Of a DNA stretch of 64,000 nucleotides, positions 1 through 10,473 are shown piece by piece. Each line of letters opens with the position of its first letter. The first letter of the stretch is position 1. Below the pieces are notes generated by a model, which had not been told where the DNA came from, did not search any database, and was given only the letters and a program-made list of their open reading frames with translations. The stretch is from NCBI GenBank assembly GCA_958510875.1, contig OY294070.1:113936703-114000702 (forward strand), read 5' to 3'. The translations under genes and the position numbers were made by a program. This DNA is from Endomychus coccineus. Taxonomy: Eukaryota; Arthropoda; Insecta; Coleoptera; Endomychidae.

Positions 1-45
1 TAGGAGTTTCGTTGCTCCATTCTCCTCTATCAGAGATGAGAATTT
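1..45 (-). mobile_element. non-LTR retrotransposon fragment
   Basis: The first 45 bases closely match 47514-47557, where the minus strand reads as the start of a retrotransposon RNase H domain (RGDWSNET followed by WFTDRS). This is therefore the truncated edge of the same non-LTR family. No open frame survives, and the rest of the element would lie outside the window or be lost. Confidence 0.45.
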
Positions 46-659
46 TGCGAAAAGTGAGATAAACAGGTGGAATTATGCTATATTGCCACAATTCTAGTAT
101 GAGGTACTCAGAGGTGCCCTCACTCCAAAAAGTTCAAGTGACCACGAGAGCAGGTCCAGTGACCTAGGCCTCTCAACCCATATGTCGTTCCTCCTAGCTT
201 CTACTTTTATTTTAATACAGGCTTAGTCAAAAATGCATATATTTGGAAATTTGACATTGTATAACTAACAACCTGTATGAGATATTGCGCTGAAACTTAG
301 TCTATAGGTGTTCCAGATATGCCAGTATCAAATAGGCTACTCAATTTTTGGTAGACGCAAATTATCATTTACGTGTACAACATGTGTAGTCATACACGCA
401 GAAGGAGGAATCAGACTCAAAATTGTAGGCACTAGAGTGGTTCCAGGTGGCATTTTTGAAATAGGAACTGCGATGGATGACTACCTAGGACTAACAACTA
501 ATTAATTACTAAGTGCTAAAGCCTTTGTTCAGCAAACAACACTGTACGCCCTTGGTTTTTTCAACAATTAGTATCAGCCAGATTAATTCTGCTTAAAAAC
601 AGTCTCCCGGACTTTTTGTTCTGACTCACCGTTTTTACGAAATAAAAATTATTTTATTA
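46..659. other. no gene seen
   Basis: AT-rich sequence with no conserved reading frame. A 65-codon frame at 308-505 has no recognisable motif and no splice context, so I treat it as chance. Confidence 0.5.
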
Positions 660-1440
660 ATCAGTACAATAATGAGCCATTCTCGTAATGATTTATTTTA
701 ATTTGTATTCTATTTGTACTAATTTTTCAGGAAAAAGTGTATTACATTTTAAGTTTAAATTAAATGCTGGAAATGGCTTCCCTATGCCAATACACGTTCT
801 AAATCGCCTTCGCATATGTCTTCTAATTCTTCGGAATATTTGAGGTCTCTCGCGCATTGTTTCACAAGCATTGGTAATGCGTTCCACTTATGTGGCTCCA
901 TTGGCTATAGGAGTGGAATACACCAGTTGCTTTAGATGCCCCCAGAGGTAGAAAAATAAAGATTTAAGTCAGGTGATTGGGGTGACCAAGAAACAGCTTC
1001 GCACCACCAATCCAATTTCTTCGGAATGTACCTAACCTTTAAATAATCTTTTACATTGCCACTAAAATGAGCACAAACTGCGTCGTGCATAAACCATAAA
1101 TGTTGCCTAATATCAAGAAGGACGTCTTCTAGTTGGTTGGGGGAGTTCTCCTTAAAAAATGCAGGTATGTTTGTCCGTCTGATTTTCTGGCTAAAATAAG
1201 GGGTCCAATCAAATAATGTTGCCTACTCCTGCCCACACATTGATTGGAAACTGCTGGTGTCGCGATTGATGGATAATATGTGCATTTTCATCAGTCCAGT
1301 AATGTTCATTGTGGAAATTAAAAATCCAATTTCTGGTAAATGAAGCTTTGTCCGTGAACAAAATAAACGAAATAAATTGCCGATCTTCTGCATTTCTTTG
1401 TCTTAACCACTGGTAATAATGCAATATTATTATTATTGAA
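660..1440 (-). pseudogene. mariner-like (DUF4817 type) transposase relic
   Basis: Reading the minus strand from about 1440 down gives the DDE core of a Tc1/mariner-superfamily transposase: a WLRQRNAEDRQF stretch, then LFTDKASFTRN (the D of FTD is the first catalytic Asp), then FPINVWAGV. Further down, broken by stops and frameshifts, come traces of the HDGA region and the C-terminal end. The same arrangement, better preserved, occurs at 53755-54640. The N-terminal DNA-binding part is missing. It is a decayed copy with no intact frame. Confidence 0.7.
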
Positions 1441-1626
1441 TCAAGTTCATTGATCGTTGGTAAAAATATCGCTCAAATTGATAATTTTAAGCCAATTCTT
1501 ATGAAATAATCGACCTTTCAATTCGAAATCGTTCTTCAGGGCAATGCTTGTTTCTCGAGATATTCTACGGGATAAGTAGGTCCACCTCATAATATCTAAT
1601 TGACACTATATATGGATCAAAATTGA

Positions 1627-1632
1627 TTTATT
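1627..1632 (-). promoter_or_regulatory. poly(A) signal AATAAA
   Basis: TTTATT on the plus strand gives AATAAA on the minus strand, about 60 bases past the stop codon at 1691. This is the expected place for the 3' end of the charged-repeat gene. Confidence 0.5.
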
Positions 1633-1690
1633 TGAATTCAGCAAGATACATTCATAATTCATATAACTATTATGTTATAACTATGTCCAA

Positions 1691-3086
1691 CTACACTTTT
1701 GCAACATCGGGTAACTTAACAAAAGTATCAATTATTCCTTTCATCTCTACATTCTCTTGTTTAGTTCCCAGAGATATATTACCTTCATTATCCCCTTCTT
1801 CATTATCTTTCACCTTTTCATGCCTTCCGAATAATCCATTTTTCTTTTCAGTTGTTTGCTCATCAGTTTTAGAGGATTCTTCTGTTTTCTTCGACTTCTT
1901 CAACTTCGATTGTTTGGGTTTAGTATCTTCTTTTGCATCTTCGGGTAACTTAACAAAAGTATCATGTATTTCTATTTTCACTTTAACGTCTTCGTTAAGT
2001 TCCGTAGACTTTTTATCTTGTAATTTTTTTTCATCATTCTCTTCTTCATCGTCTGTTGGCTCTTTATGTCGTCCAAATAATCCTTTCTTTCCTTCATTTT
2101 GCTCATCAGTTTTAGAGGATTCATCTGTTTTTTTCGATTTCTTCAACTTGGATTGTTTGGGTTTAGTATCTTCTTTTGCATCGTCGGGTAACTTTACAAA
2201 AGTATCACGTATTTCTTTTTCCTTTTTGACCTCTTGGTTAGTTTCCTCAGATTCATTTCCTCCTTCTTCATTGTCTTGTGACTCCTTATGCCTTCCAAAT
2301 AGACCTTTTTTCTTACCATTCTCTTCATCAGTTTCAGAGGATTCTTCTGTTTCTTTCGACTTCTTTAACTTCGATCGTTTAGGTTTAGTATCATCTTTTG
2401 GATCGTGGGGTAACTTAACATCATTATCAATATTACATTTTTCATCCGTTTCTTCATTGTCCTTCAACTTTTTATGTCGTCCAAATAATCCTTTTTTCTC
2501 TTCATTCCCGTCATCACTTTCAGAGGTGGTCTCCGTTTCGTCCGACTTTCCCAACTTTGACTTCTTCAGTTTTGATACTTTGGCGTCATCTTTATCGTCT
2601 GCTAACTTGTTAGGTTTCAAAGATTTTCCCTTCTCTCTCGATACCTTGTGTTCTTTACCATCCTTTGAGTCATCAGAACTATCACTTCCGCTGCGGTGTT
2701 TTCCGAATTTCCCATGTAGCTTCAGACTGTGACCTTTATTAGAATCCGAGTCACTTCCAGATTTATTTGGAATCAGTTTCCTGTTCTTAATTTTTTTGCC
2801 AATATCATTTCGATCCTTACCAGACTTATCAAATTCACCAAATGGTACTTTTATATTTTTAATCACGGCTTTCGGCCCTTCTAATAATAAGGTCGAGAAT
2901 GGTTCCGTTTCGAGGAGCCAACGAAGAATTTTGAGTAATGCCTTTGGTATTGCCTTAATATCGTCGTTTTTCAATTCTTTATCTATTATCCTTTTGGCTT
3001 TCTTTCCGCTTCCATCCTTTATAGCTTCTGCTAAATGAACATACGGCAAAACATCTTTTAGAGTTATGTCCGAACCTGGCAAATGT
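1691..3086 (-). CDS. terminal exon: helical domain plus charged repeat tail
   Basis: The exon encodes 464 residues from the acceptor at 3087-3088 (TTTCGTTTCAG) to the stop at 1691. The first ~65 residues are the family domain, ending ILRWLLETEPFSTLLLEG. The remainder is strongly charged. Four GLFGRH motifs lie near 2472, 2286, 2064 and 1818, in units of about 60-85 residues. Each unit also carries a KLPDDAKEDTKPK-like segment, a SKLKKSK basic run and a TDE/SSKT acidic run. An upstream part (about 2600-2770) is rich in Ser/Asp and Lys. The tail is predicted disordered, with alternating basic and acidic blocks. The unit length varies, so the array has grown by unequal duplication. An in-frame Met lies upstream of the acceptor but has no signal peptide, so splicing is preferred. 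Confidence 0.7.
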
Positions 3087-6000
3087 CTGAAACGAAAAAT
3101 AAACATCAATTCATGGAATCTTTCAATATCTGAAAGCAGAACATTTTAAAATCGATCTAGATACAAGTGAAAGTAGTGTCCACATAGACGATTTATCTTT
3201 GGCCTACATTCATTATCGGGGACATAACCTGGAATAGAAAGTCACAATAACGAAATAGTGATATATTCCATTATTGTATTGAACTCTGTGAAGCCGAGTC
3301 GCAGTATCATCGCTCCAGCAATCCCGTAAAGGCTATGGAGCTGGAAAGCATTTCATCTATTGCACTCATGAAAATGTTACACAGCATTAAAATTACTTCT
3401 TTGTCGGTTGTCTACCCTTTCAAACAAATTTTTTTGTGTTTCCCTCCACCTGGAAGATAGTCCAACCACTTTCAGAAAAGAAAAGAAGATCCCTCCTAAT
3501 AACTATAAACCCATTGCATTGCTATTTGTTATCTCCGTGGTAATAGAGAAGAATCAAAGTCGAGCTCGTCCAATATCTAGAAAGCTTCAAAGTCGTGAAT
3601 GACAGACATTATGGCTTTCGTCAGAAATCATCAACATATTTGCTTGGCTATGAAACACATATACATATGGCAGACATCCATTGCAAAATATGGAGAATAT
3701 CTGCCTTTAACATATATATAATATAAAATCTCAAGGAAGCGTATTGGGTAGAGACATGTATGATGAAAATAAGTTCGCCATTGAGCGAACATGAACGACT
3801 CTTTAGTTTTGGATTCTTGACTGTATTATATTATGTTGTGGATATTTGCACACTGCGACGTAATAGATCTAATATATCCCCTTCTGCTGCTGGGCCATTC
3901 AGGATTTTTCAACGCCTGCTTCTATTTGGTATGCTCCTAGGTATCTTGAATTGATGTGAATAGAATACTCTTCTTCCTCTACTGATCTGAGCTTTTTACC
4001 GTGTTCTGTCAACCGGTAGTGCCCGGCTAGACTTCTCCTTAGAATTCTGAGCTTATAGTTTCTCAGGTTGATGAAGTCGCTGAATCTTTTCTGGTTATAG
4101 TTCCCCTGAAGTATCTTTGTCTGCCTCACGGTTGTTATATTCAGTGATGGGAACTGTTATTGTCCAATTCCTCCAGTATTGTACTGGTAATTATTCCGCA
4201 GAAAGATTCAAGTAAATGGTGTTTCGGTCCAATTTTTTGCGAATTTGTATGATTTTTCGTTTCCCTCCATTCCGGTGATTGAATTCTCTAAGCTTTGTGT
4301 TTATTTTGGGCGGAATTCAGAGTTATATTACAGAATTGGTGTTATAAATGCTCGTAGATAATCAATCGTGTGTAGTGTGTTGTGAACATAATGTAAATTG
4401 AACAATAAATAGGGTTAAGAGTAGTAAAACAATATCAATATTCAACAATAATTATTATGGTTAGCTGTGCTGTTTGTGGATGTTGAAAATCCAAAAGACA
4501 AGACAGAATAAATACCAAAATGTGGGATCAATACCCCATCTTGATGATTCCACTTATATTTAAGTATATTTGAGAATTTTCATTTCCAACATGACACACG
4601 TCATCTCAAGTTATTATTATAGGAATCAACAAGCATTAGGTTTGAAAGATTCAACAGGTAGATTGTTCTTATCGAAAATTGTGTAATACAACTTCGATTT
4701 TAAATCAGCAATGTATACAAATGCTTGCTATAGTTGATATTTGTTTACAAATTTGCGGTTTTCCTAAGGTTGTACAAAATATTAATTATAGTTTGATAGT
4801 TTTGGGAACGTTACGCCACTGCTCAACCGGAAAGATGAGTCCGTCATATCCAACGACCCGGATACCTATTCATCCAATGCTCGTTCCGGAAGTTTTATAT
4901 TCAAAGGTAGCATTGGACATCTTCAAAGAATTTGATCAATTCTCGCTCCAATGCCTTTTTGGGAAACTTTCGTCTAATATTTTGCCTCCTCCCCTCAGAT
5001 TTCCACTACAAGCCTTTACAGGTAGGGAATACGAGCTCAGGCTGATTACCCCTTGATTGTCAAGCTGGAGACCTGTCGGACTCCTTTCTATCATACTTAA
5101 TTTTTTTATCGAACAGCGAAGTCGTAGAACTTTTCTTATTACCTCATGAATCTTCAACATCTGGTTCAAAAGTGAATATTTGAGGGTATTATAGTTTGGT
5201 TTCAGTCTTAATCAAACATTGCATGAGATGACTCCGAATATTAGAAGTAGATTGCTTCGCAGTGGCTTCTTGATACATATTCATATACTTAAAACATTTT
5301 GTTACAATTTCAATTACTCGTGTTTCTGTTCGTTTCAGCGATGTGGACATTTTTGATTGAAATTAATGCGATAAGGATGCTTTGTGCTTGATACAACTAG
5401 TTTCAAGAAATTCCGTTTTGGACATTGATACGTCTTCTGATGATGCTCGTCAGACCGAAACTTACCTGAAGACAATACTAATAAGCGTATGTATGTATGT
5501 ATCTGTTAGTGAGACCTATTTTCCGAAAATTTATATATAATAGTTGATTTAATTTATTAAGGAGGTACCTACTTATAAGGTGTTCAAAGTAGGTAGTCGG
5601 AAACGTATAGTATACAATCAATAATAGAAGGCCTGAACGCTGAGTATAAAAGTCAGTGTCACGTTATCAAGAAGAGAAGTAGCATACTACACAATCGTTA
5701 AGTCTTGATGGTTTTAGTGTGAAAGGTAATAAATATTAGAATTTAACAGTCTCAACTCTTTCTTCTAGAAAATTATATGTTGCACCTGATCCAAGGGTGT
5801 CCTCGTGTATATGGAACGTATTTTTACCTATAAATAAGAGTGTATACGAGTGTGCGTTGCGAAATTGCTTCCTAAGTGAATGTTTATTCGTTTCCAACAA
5901 ATGAAGATCAGTTCAATCTTGAAGTCAAAACAAATATGTTCAACACCAAGTACCATATATTGTTTCAAATTGATGTTTTTTACAATATTTTTCTATTCGG

Positions 6001-7748
6001 TAACTTTTCCTACGTGTTATTCATGAAATTACATTTTCCTACAGATCTCATGTCACAAGTGAATGAAATTATCAATGAAATTCTGACGAAGCTGTAAACA
6101 TTAACGCACCTTTAATTTCAAGCCTTCAGTATGCACCTATTACATCATGTAACATTGAAAGACATTTTCTTCGTATAAATTAATTTCAGCGAAATAATAT
6201 TGAAAAGCATGATTGTTCACTGTGATAAAATGTGAGAAATTGAAATAATCCCCAATGTATTTAGCTATTTAGCTTTGAATTTTTGGAAATTTAGTTTTTA
6301 AAGTTGTATAATTGATGCATATTGCATAATTCCGTATTTAGTGCATATTGATTGACAGTCTAACTTTGAATGCAAGCCTATTCAGGCTGAATTATGATAC
6401 CTATCAGCTCTTTTTGGAAACTCCTAACATGATTTCTATTCTGAAATCGCTGAGTTTGTTTCTTTGTACTCACAAATTCACCCGACGAACATATCTCTTA
6501 ATACAAATCAGACATGACGGTTGATCAAGACTTAAATCAAATAGTTGATAGAATGTGCATTACAACAATATCTTGGAAAATGGTTCCGTCTCCAATAACC
6601 ACCGAAGGATGGTCAACAACGTCTTCAAAATCGTCATAAGATCTTCATTTTCTAATTCCTTGTTAATTATTGAAATAGCTCTCTCGCCTTTCCCATCTTT
6701 AATAGCTTTACCTAAACGAACGTAAGGCATAACATCTTTAAGTTCTACTTCTGGTAAATTCCTGAAACAGAGAGATTGAAAACTTTAGATAGGTATTATC
6801 TTATACATATTTTATTTGGGGATTGTATATTATTGAACCATTAATACGATATTATATTGTTTCAGTTTTTCCTTCTCAACTCTGCTTGAATAAATGTTAT
6901 CGCATTTCCTATAAACAATAATAATCAAAAGGATGGAATAGAGTACCTATTGCGTAATCCAGACCTTATTATCAATTAATCGTCAGATCTTTGGAAATGG
7001 TTATAATGAGAGTGAAGGTAATTGTGTGTTTTTCTCTAGTTATGGTAATACTCATTCCAATGGAACAGTTACATCACAACTAATAGTTCCGGGCAGCTGT
7101 TTGGGTCTCTCTTGAGCTCATTAGAGGAATGAGTAAGTTGCGACGCTATTGAACGAGAGCAATTTTTTTTTGTAGCGTTACTGTTAGATCTAGATAAGTC
7201 TCACCATTGTTATATATCTGGCGAAAGCTAATAAGAAATAACATTTAATCTCATAATTATCATTAAGACGGAGTGAGTGGTGGCGAACGTTGTTGGTTTC
7301 TAGATAACGGTCGAACGGTGACTCCGACTTACTCGAAATTCTCTCATGATGCTCGAAATGTACATTACAATATCTATATAAATCGAATTATTATGTTCCC
7401 TTACGCATTTTGAAATTCAGCTTTTGATGACTAATATGGAGAAAATTAATTTCATGATTGAAATGTATGTATTCTTGAAGGTTGTGTGGAGCAGCTGTAC
7501 ACAAAAATGACAAGTTAAAACTAGGTGATAATAAAATAACTTACAACAATATTTTTGAAAATGGTTCGGTCTTAAGTAACCAACGAAGGATGCTCAGTAA
7601 TGCCTTTGGAACCTCTTCAATATCTTCTTTCTCTAACTCCTTATCTATGATTTTTATAGCTTTGTCTCCTTTCCCTTTCAATATGGTATTTCCTAATTTT
7701 TGATAGGTGAGAGCATCTATTGGAGATATGCCCAACTCGTCCATTTTA
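1691..7748 (-). CDS. multi-domain secreted-family protein with charged GLFGRH-repeat tail (spliced, 5' exon missing)
   Basis: Model: exons 7748-7545, 6761-6564 and 3086-1691 on the minus strand. Each exon is preceded by a pyrimidine-AG acceptor and begins with the last base of a codon (phase 2). The first two would end in phase 2 at GTAAGT and GTAATG donors, and both junctions restore a Leu codon. Each exon encodes one copy of the same ~65-residue helical domain: G.AI..G...KAI.IIDKEL...D....PK.LL.ILRWLL.TEPFSK.LL. The last exon continues into a roughly 390-residue Lys/Glu/Asp/Ser-rich tail with four GLFGRH repeats. A signal-peptide exon in phase 2 must lie upstream; I could not find it. Function is unknown. 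The alternative is that the exons belong to two or three separate genes, because reading straight through the weak donor at 6564 meets a stop at once. Confidence 0.55.
3110..3400. other. no gene seen
   Basis: Presumed intron sequence upstream of the acceptor at 3087. I find no exon-like segment or repeat in it. Confidence 0.4.
3400..3720 (+). mobile_element. non-LTR retrotransposon reverse transcriptase fragment
   Basis: The plus strand reads FRKEKKIPPNNYKPIALL followed by VISVVIEK. After a frameshift come a VQYLES-like and an NDRHYGFRQ-like segment. This is the NYRPISLL / DRQYGFR region at the start of a non-LTR reverse transcriptase of the Jockey/CR1 type. The same region appears on the minus strand near 24450-24650. 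The frame is broken and the rest of the enzyme is absent. Confidence 0.7.
3895..4130 (-). mobile_element. non-LTR retrotransposon C-terminal fragment
   Basis: The minus strand reads LRRSLAGHYRLTEHGKKL, then VEEEE, then RYLGAYQIEAGVEKS. This is the region after RNase H in Jockey/R1-like ORF2 proteins (tGHyrL..H, then a zinc-knuckle with EEET, then RYLG). The Cys/His residues between EEE and RYLG have been deleted. Confidence 0.65.
4457..4620 (+). pseudogene. possible THAP-domain N-terminus remnant
   Basis: An ATG at 4457 opens with MVSCAVCGC, which resembles the start of THAP zinc fingers (first Cys pair), and is then cut by a stop. No further THAP residues can be followed. A clearer THAP remnant is at 34624. 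THAP domains are common in P-type transposases and their domesticated relatives. Confidence 0.3.
4621..5380. other. no gene seen
   Basis: There is an open stretch on the plus strand at 4679-5056, but its composition and residues match nothing I know and it has no splice context. No repeat was recognised. Confidence 0.4.
5400..5560 (+). mobile_element. Penelope-like terminal repeat fragment
   Basis: This stretch resembles the terminal repeat of the Penelope-like element at 19-22 kb in reverse complement. It has a hammerhead-like segment (5432-5473), then GTTAGTGAGACCTATTTTCC and an AAAATTTATATATAAT run corresponding to the GTTAATGTGACC part of that repeat. No coding part is attached. Confidence 0.5.
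5432..5473 (+). ncRNA. degenerate hammerhead ribozyme motif
   Basis: The core is CTGATGA, then a hairpin GCTC-GTCA-GACC with one mismatch, then GAAA, flanked by a GTCTT / AAGAC pairing that would form stem I. Stem III and the cleavage site look decayed compared with the copy at 22040-22081. Hammerhead motifs are known in Penelope-like terminal repeats. Confidence 0.45.
5600..5890 (+). repeat. dispersed repeat with TATAAAAG box
   Basis: Closely related to 34270-34560. Both contain CCTGAACGCTGAGTA followed by TATAAAAG or TACAAAAG, then GGTGATAAATATT or GGTAATAAATATT, a GGAACGTATTTTTA segment, and CTAAGTGAATGTTTAT. The TATA-like box and the position ahead of a THAP-like exon in the second copy suggest the promoter end of a mobile element or a solo terminal repeat. 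Confidence 0.5.
5891..6559. other. mostly empty; one weak exon candidate
   Basis: TTTTCCTACAG ends at 6043 and is followed by a short open segment (6044-6097) reading LMSQVNEIINEILTKL then stop. It could be a plus-strand terminal exon in phase 1, but I found no partner exon. The rest shows nothing. Confidence 0.2.
6560..6761 (-). CDS. helical-domain exon, second copy
   Basis: The exon opens after TCTCTGTTTCAG with the third base of a codon. It reads NLPEVELKDVMPYVRL, then GKAIKDGKGERA, and ends ILRWLLETEPFSKILL, with a TAA straight after. It is the closest relative of the domain that begins the exon at 3086 (same LKDV.PYV and ILRWLLETEPFS). GTAATG overlaps the stop and would be a phase-2 donor with exon end at 6564, which would link this copy to the exon at 3086. 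The donor is weak, so this could instead be a terminal exon. It has no methionine start of its own. Confidence 0.65.
6762..7540. other. intron; dispersed motif near 7080
   Basis: No coding sequence. Bases 7078-7140 (TAATAGTTCCGGGCAGCTGT onward) recur in diverged form at 38010-38070 and 44228-44290, so part of this stretch is a dispersed repeat. Confidence 0.4.
7541..7748 (-). CDS. helical-domain exon, first copy
   Basis: Acceptor TTACTTTCTAG, then one base finishing a codon, then KMDELGISPIDALTYQKLG, KGKGDKAIKIIDKELEKEDI and ILRWLLKTEPFSKIL. A good donor, GTAAGT, overlaps the final Leu codon, so the exon most likely ends at 7545 and is 204 nt (68 codons) with phase 2 on both sides. Read without splicing, it stops at 7541. 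Symmetric phase lets such an exon be duplicated without breaking the frame, which fits the three related exons here. No signal peptide is present, so an upstream exon is needed. Confidence 0.65.
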
Positions 7749-8343
7749 CTAGAAAGTAAACTGCTACCATTAAAATGTACATAACTGACCTCTCATAGAA
7801 GTTGCCCACATAATTCACGGTTTCCAGTAGTGGGATATCTGTTACTTTGAATTTCCCTTTTCAGGAGCTTACTGGAAATATTCATATTTCCAAAGGAGAA
7901 AGGTAGTTTTTCTGAAATTGGCATTGTGGCATTTTGTCACGTTACTGATCCAGCTAGACTAGAGAGATTTTATCACGTTTTGGATATTCTAAATTTCAAA
8001 ACCATAATAAAAGCAATATAATAAACAATACAAAGGTGGGAAAATAAACAAAATTGTATTCAGTAGTCAGCACTTGTACTCGGTACCCAAGTACTTGACA
8101 ATTGCTTAACTGTACTTGAACTCGATTACAATTTGGTTCGAGTACTTTTACTCAATACCCGAGTTCTTCTCGCTTGTAATTAGCCCATTTCAGTATTGAA
8201 TAGATTATTTGGGTACTCTATGTAGAAGATTCCTCGGTTGTATCTTGTTGGTCATCACGGAATATCTATTGAGGCACTCTTAAATTTTTCAAATATAAGA
8301 TCTGGTACATTTATGATATTTATTCCTACGATCAACTCCTGAT
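7749..8343. other. no gene seen
   Basis: Presumed intron or upstream DNA. Bases near 7940-7975 match, in reverse complement, the repeat at 44190-44215. No signal-peptide exon was found. Confidence 0.4.
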
Positions 8344-9198
8344 TATACAGGGTGAGTAATTTTTTTGTAGACAAACTTCAACAGGAGATAGAACAGATGA
8401 TTCTAAGGAGAAAAGTTCCTATAAACATATGTCGTAGAAGAGATCGTTTTCGAGATACAGCTTTTGTGAGCATTTTTTACTCATAGTAAGCTATGTTCTG
8501 TGTGGTGAATAATGTTTTTTTAGTCATAATTGGTGATGATTTTGAAGAGGTAGTGGGTGTTTCTCTCCCCAACTTCTACGCCACTGGAAAAAGTACGGTT
8601 TTGATGAGACAACCGTTTGAACCGCCAATGTTTTCTACACAAAAAAGGTACTCCTGGTCATAAGCTCTAAAATGACCGTTTTCGAGAAAAATCAACTTTT
8701 ATGTTGAAAAACATGGTCAATCCTTTGGTTTTGTTACTTGTTCTAACGTTTGAATAAATTTTGTTTAATTAGTAAGAATTGACCATGTTTTTCAACATAA
8801 AAGTTGATTTTTCTCAAAAACGGTCAATTTTAGAGCTTATGAACACAGTACCTTTTTGTGTAGAAAGCATTGGCGCTTCAAATGATTGTCTCAAAACCGT
8901 ACATTTTTCAGTGGCGTAGAAGTTGGGGAGAAAAACACCCACTACCCCTTCAAAATCTTCACCAATTGAGAGTAAACATTTTTTTTATCGCACAGAACAT
9001 AGCTTACTATGAGTAGAAAATGCTTACAAAAGCTGTTTTTCGTACGATAAACGGTTCCGGAGATATTCGCAAAAAACGAATTTTTTTTTCTTGAAAACGA
9101 AGCCTTCTACGACATGTTTATGGGAACTTTTCTTCTTAAAAACACTTGTTCTATCTCCTGTTGCAGTTTGTCTACAAAAAACTGACTCACCCTGTATA
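8344..9198. mobile_element. foldback element (MITE-like), 855 bp
   Basis: Almost the whole segment is an inverted repeat. The ends are TATACAGGGTGAG and CTCACCCTGTATA, and arms of about 380 bp are separated by a loop of roughly 60 bp near 8725-8785. Matching blocks include ATGTTGAAAAACATGGTCAA near 8700 and its complement near 8790, and the ACTTCTACGCCACTG block near 8575 with its complement near 8910. The ends resemble those of the mariner-like element at 53030-55278 (TATACAGGGTGA), with TA as likely target. It encodes nothing and would be mobilised in trans. Confidence 0.85.
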
Positions 9199-10470
9199 GA
9201 TATTATACAGATACGTTGTGAATTTATTATCAATCAATATCGATTTTAGATGGAAATTGGTTCTACATATGCGAGAATACGTGGTAGTTCTAGTTGAGGG
9301 AATAAACTTACATATGTATTAGAGCGCGTTCAATTTTCCTGATATTTCAAGAATTAAGCCGAACATTTAGAAAATTCTCTTACCATAAACTTGGTATATA
9401 TAGACTCAAGTGAATCAACATTGAGTAGAATAGTTACTTGGAGATTTCAGTATAATTTTGTTTATGAAACAGTTTTGTTCTGAATAGACCTCCATAATTC
9501 ATGTCTGGAGAGAATATATACTCGTGGAAAACAAGACGAGGTTAATTTTGAAAATTCTTGGTTTCCGGAAAGATTCCGCATCACAATTGCACGACTTGTA
9601 GCAAAACTGCCTTATTAATTATCAATTAGGGTTTATTCAGACATCAAAAAAGTTGCTAAAATACAAGCTCGTTGAACTTGAATATAAATAGGATATTATT
9701 TGTGGCCTCTGATTACGAACAAGTCAAGTACTTCATTTCTTAGTACGACCGTCTCGTCATAAATTGATACAGTTTGTTCTATGTATCTGTGCGGCTGAAA
9801 CGAAAAGTATAGTCTCTGAATCCTTATCGAGGGTGGGTCATTATAATTTGTAAAATATCGACAAAGTCGAAGAGGTTCCTCGCAGTTTCAATAGGAAATC
9901 ATAAATTACGTATTTAGCAGGTTTGGTTCTGAAGGAAATAAGTGCTCTACAGTATATTGGCAGTTAAGACATATTCTTATAATCTAATTCGAAACGGCAG
10001 GTTGATCGCTTGCTACGGCTTGAACAAGTTATTTATTTTCCTGAGAAGCTACAATCTATCCATAACATAAGACGTGCAAGCCGCGGTCGTTTCTAATTAA
10101 ATATGTTATTAGGATATTAACTTGATATATATTTCATTCATACGTAAATTTAAGGAAGTCTAAGTGAGGTTATGAAATTGAGGTCCCTGTCAACAAAAAT
10201 ATAGTTCCTTTGTATTCAACTCCCTAGATGGGGCAAGCCTCTATCTGTCATTGGGTGAGAGTTATTACCCCCAAACATATTGGTCAAAGAGCAGTGGTTA
10301 TTCACGTTTATAAAAATCAAATTCACCACACTAAAGTCAGTTATATTATAACTTTTTGAGTTAAATTTTGCTTTAACTATTTCACGAATTCAAAAATATG
10401 GTCTCGAGCTTCTGAGAATTGATTTCTTTTCCTGAATTATACTCCGACTTGCTGTATCGTATATTTAAAT
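9199..10470. other. no gene seen
   Basis: AT-rich. A TATATATAG box near 9400 followed by TCAACATTGAG looks promoter-like, but no open frame follows. No repeats were recognised. Confidence 0.4.
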
Positions 10471-10473
10471 CTA

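Noticed and set aside
1623..2732. 369-codon open frame on the plus strand, rich in Ser/Phe
   Set aside because: It is the antisense shadow of the charged-repeat exon on the minus strand. The minus reading has a splice acceptor, repeat motifs and a poly(A) signal.
4679..5056. 125-codon plus-strand frame
   Set aside because: No motif, no splice context, overlapping frame on the other strand; probably chance.
5488..5504. GTATGTATGTATGTAT run as a microsatellite feature
   Set aside because: Only about four units; too short to list separately.
9384..9430. TATATATAG box with possible start site
   Set aside because: The ATG that follows opens only seven codons before a stop and no donor follows; kept only as a note.
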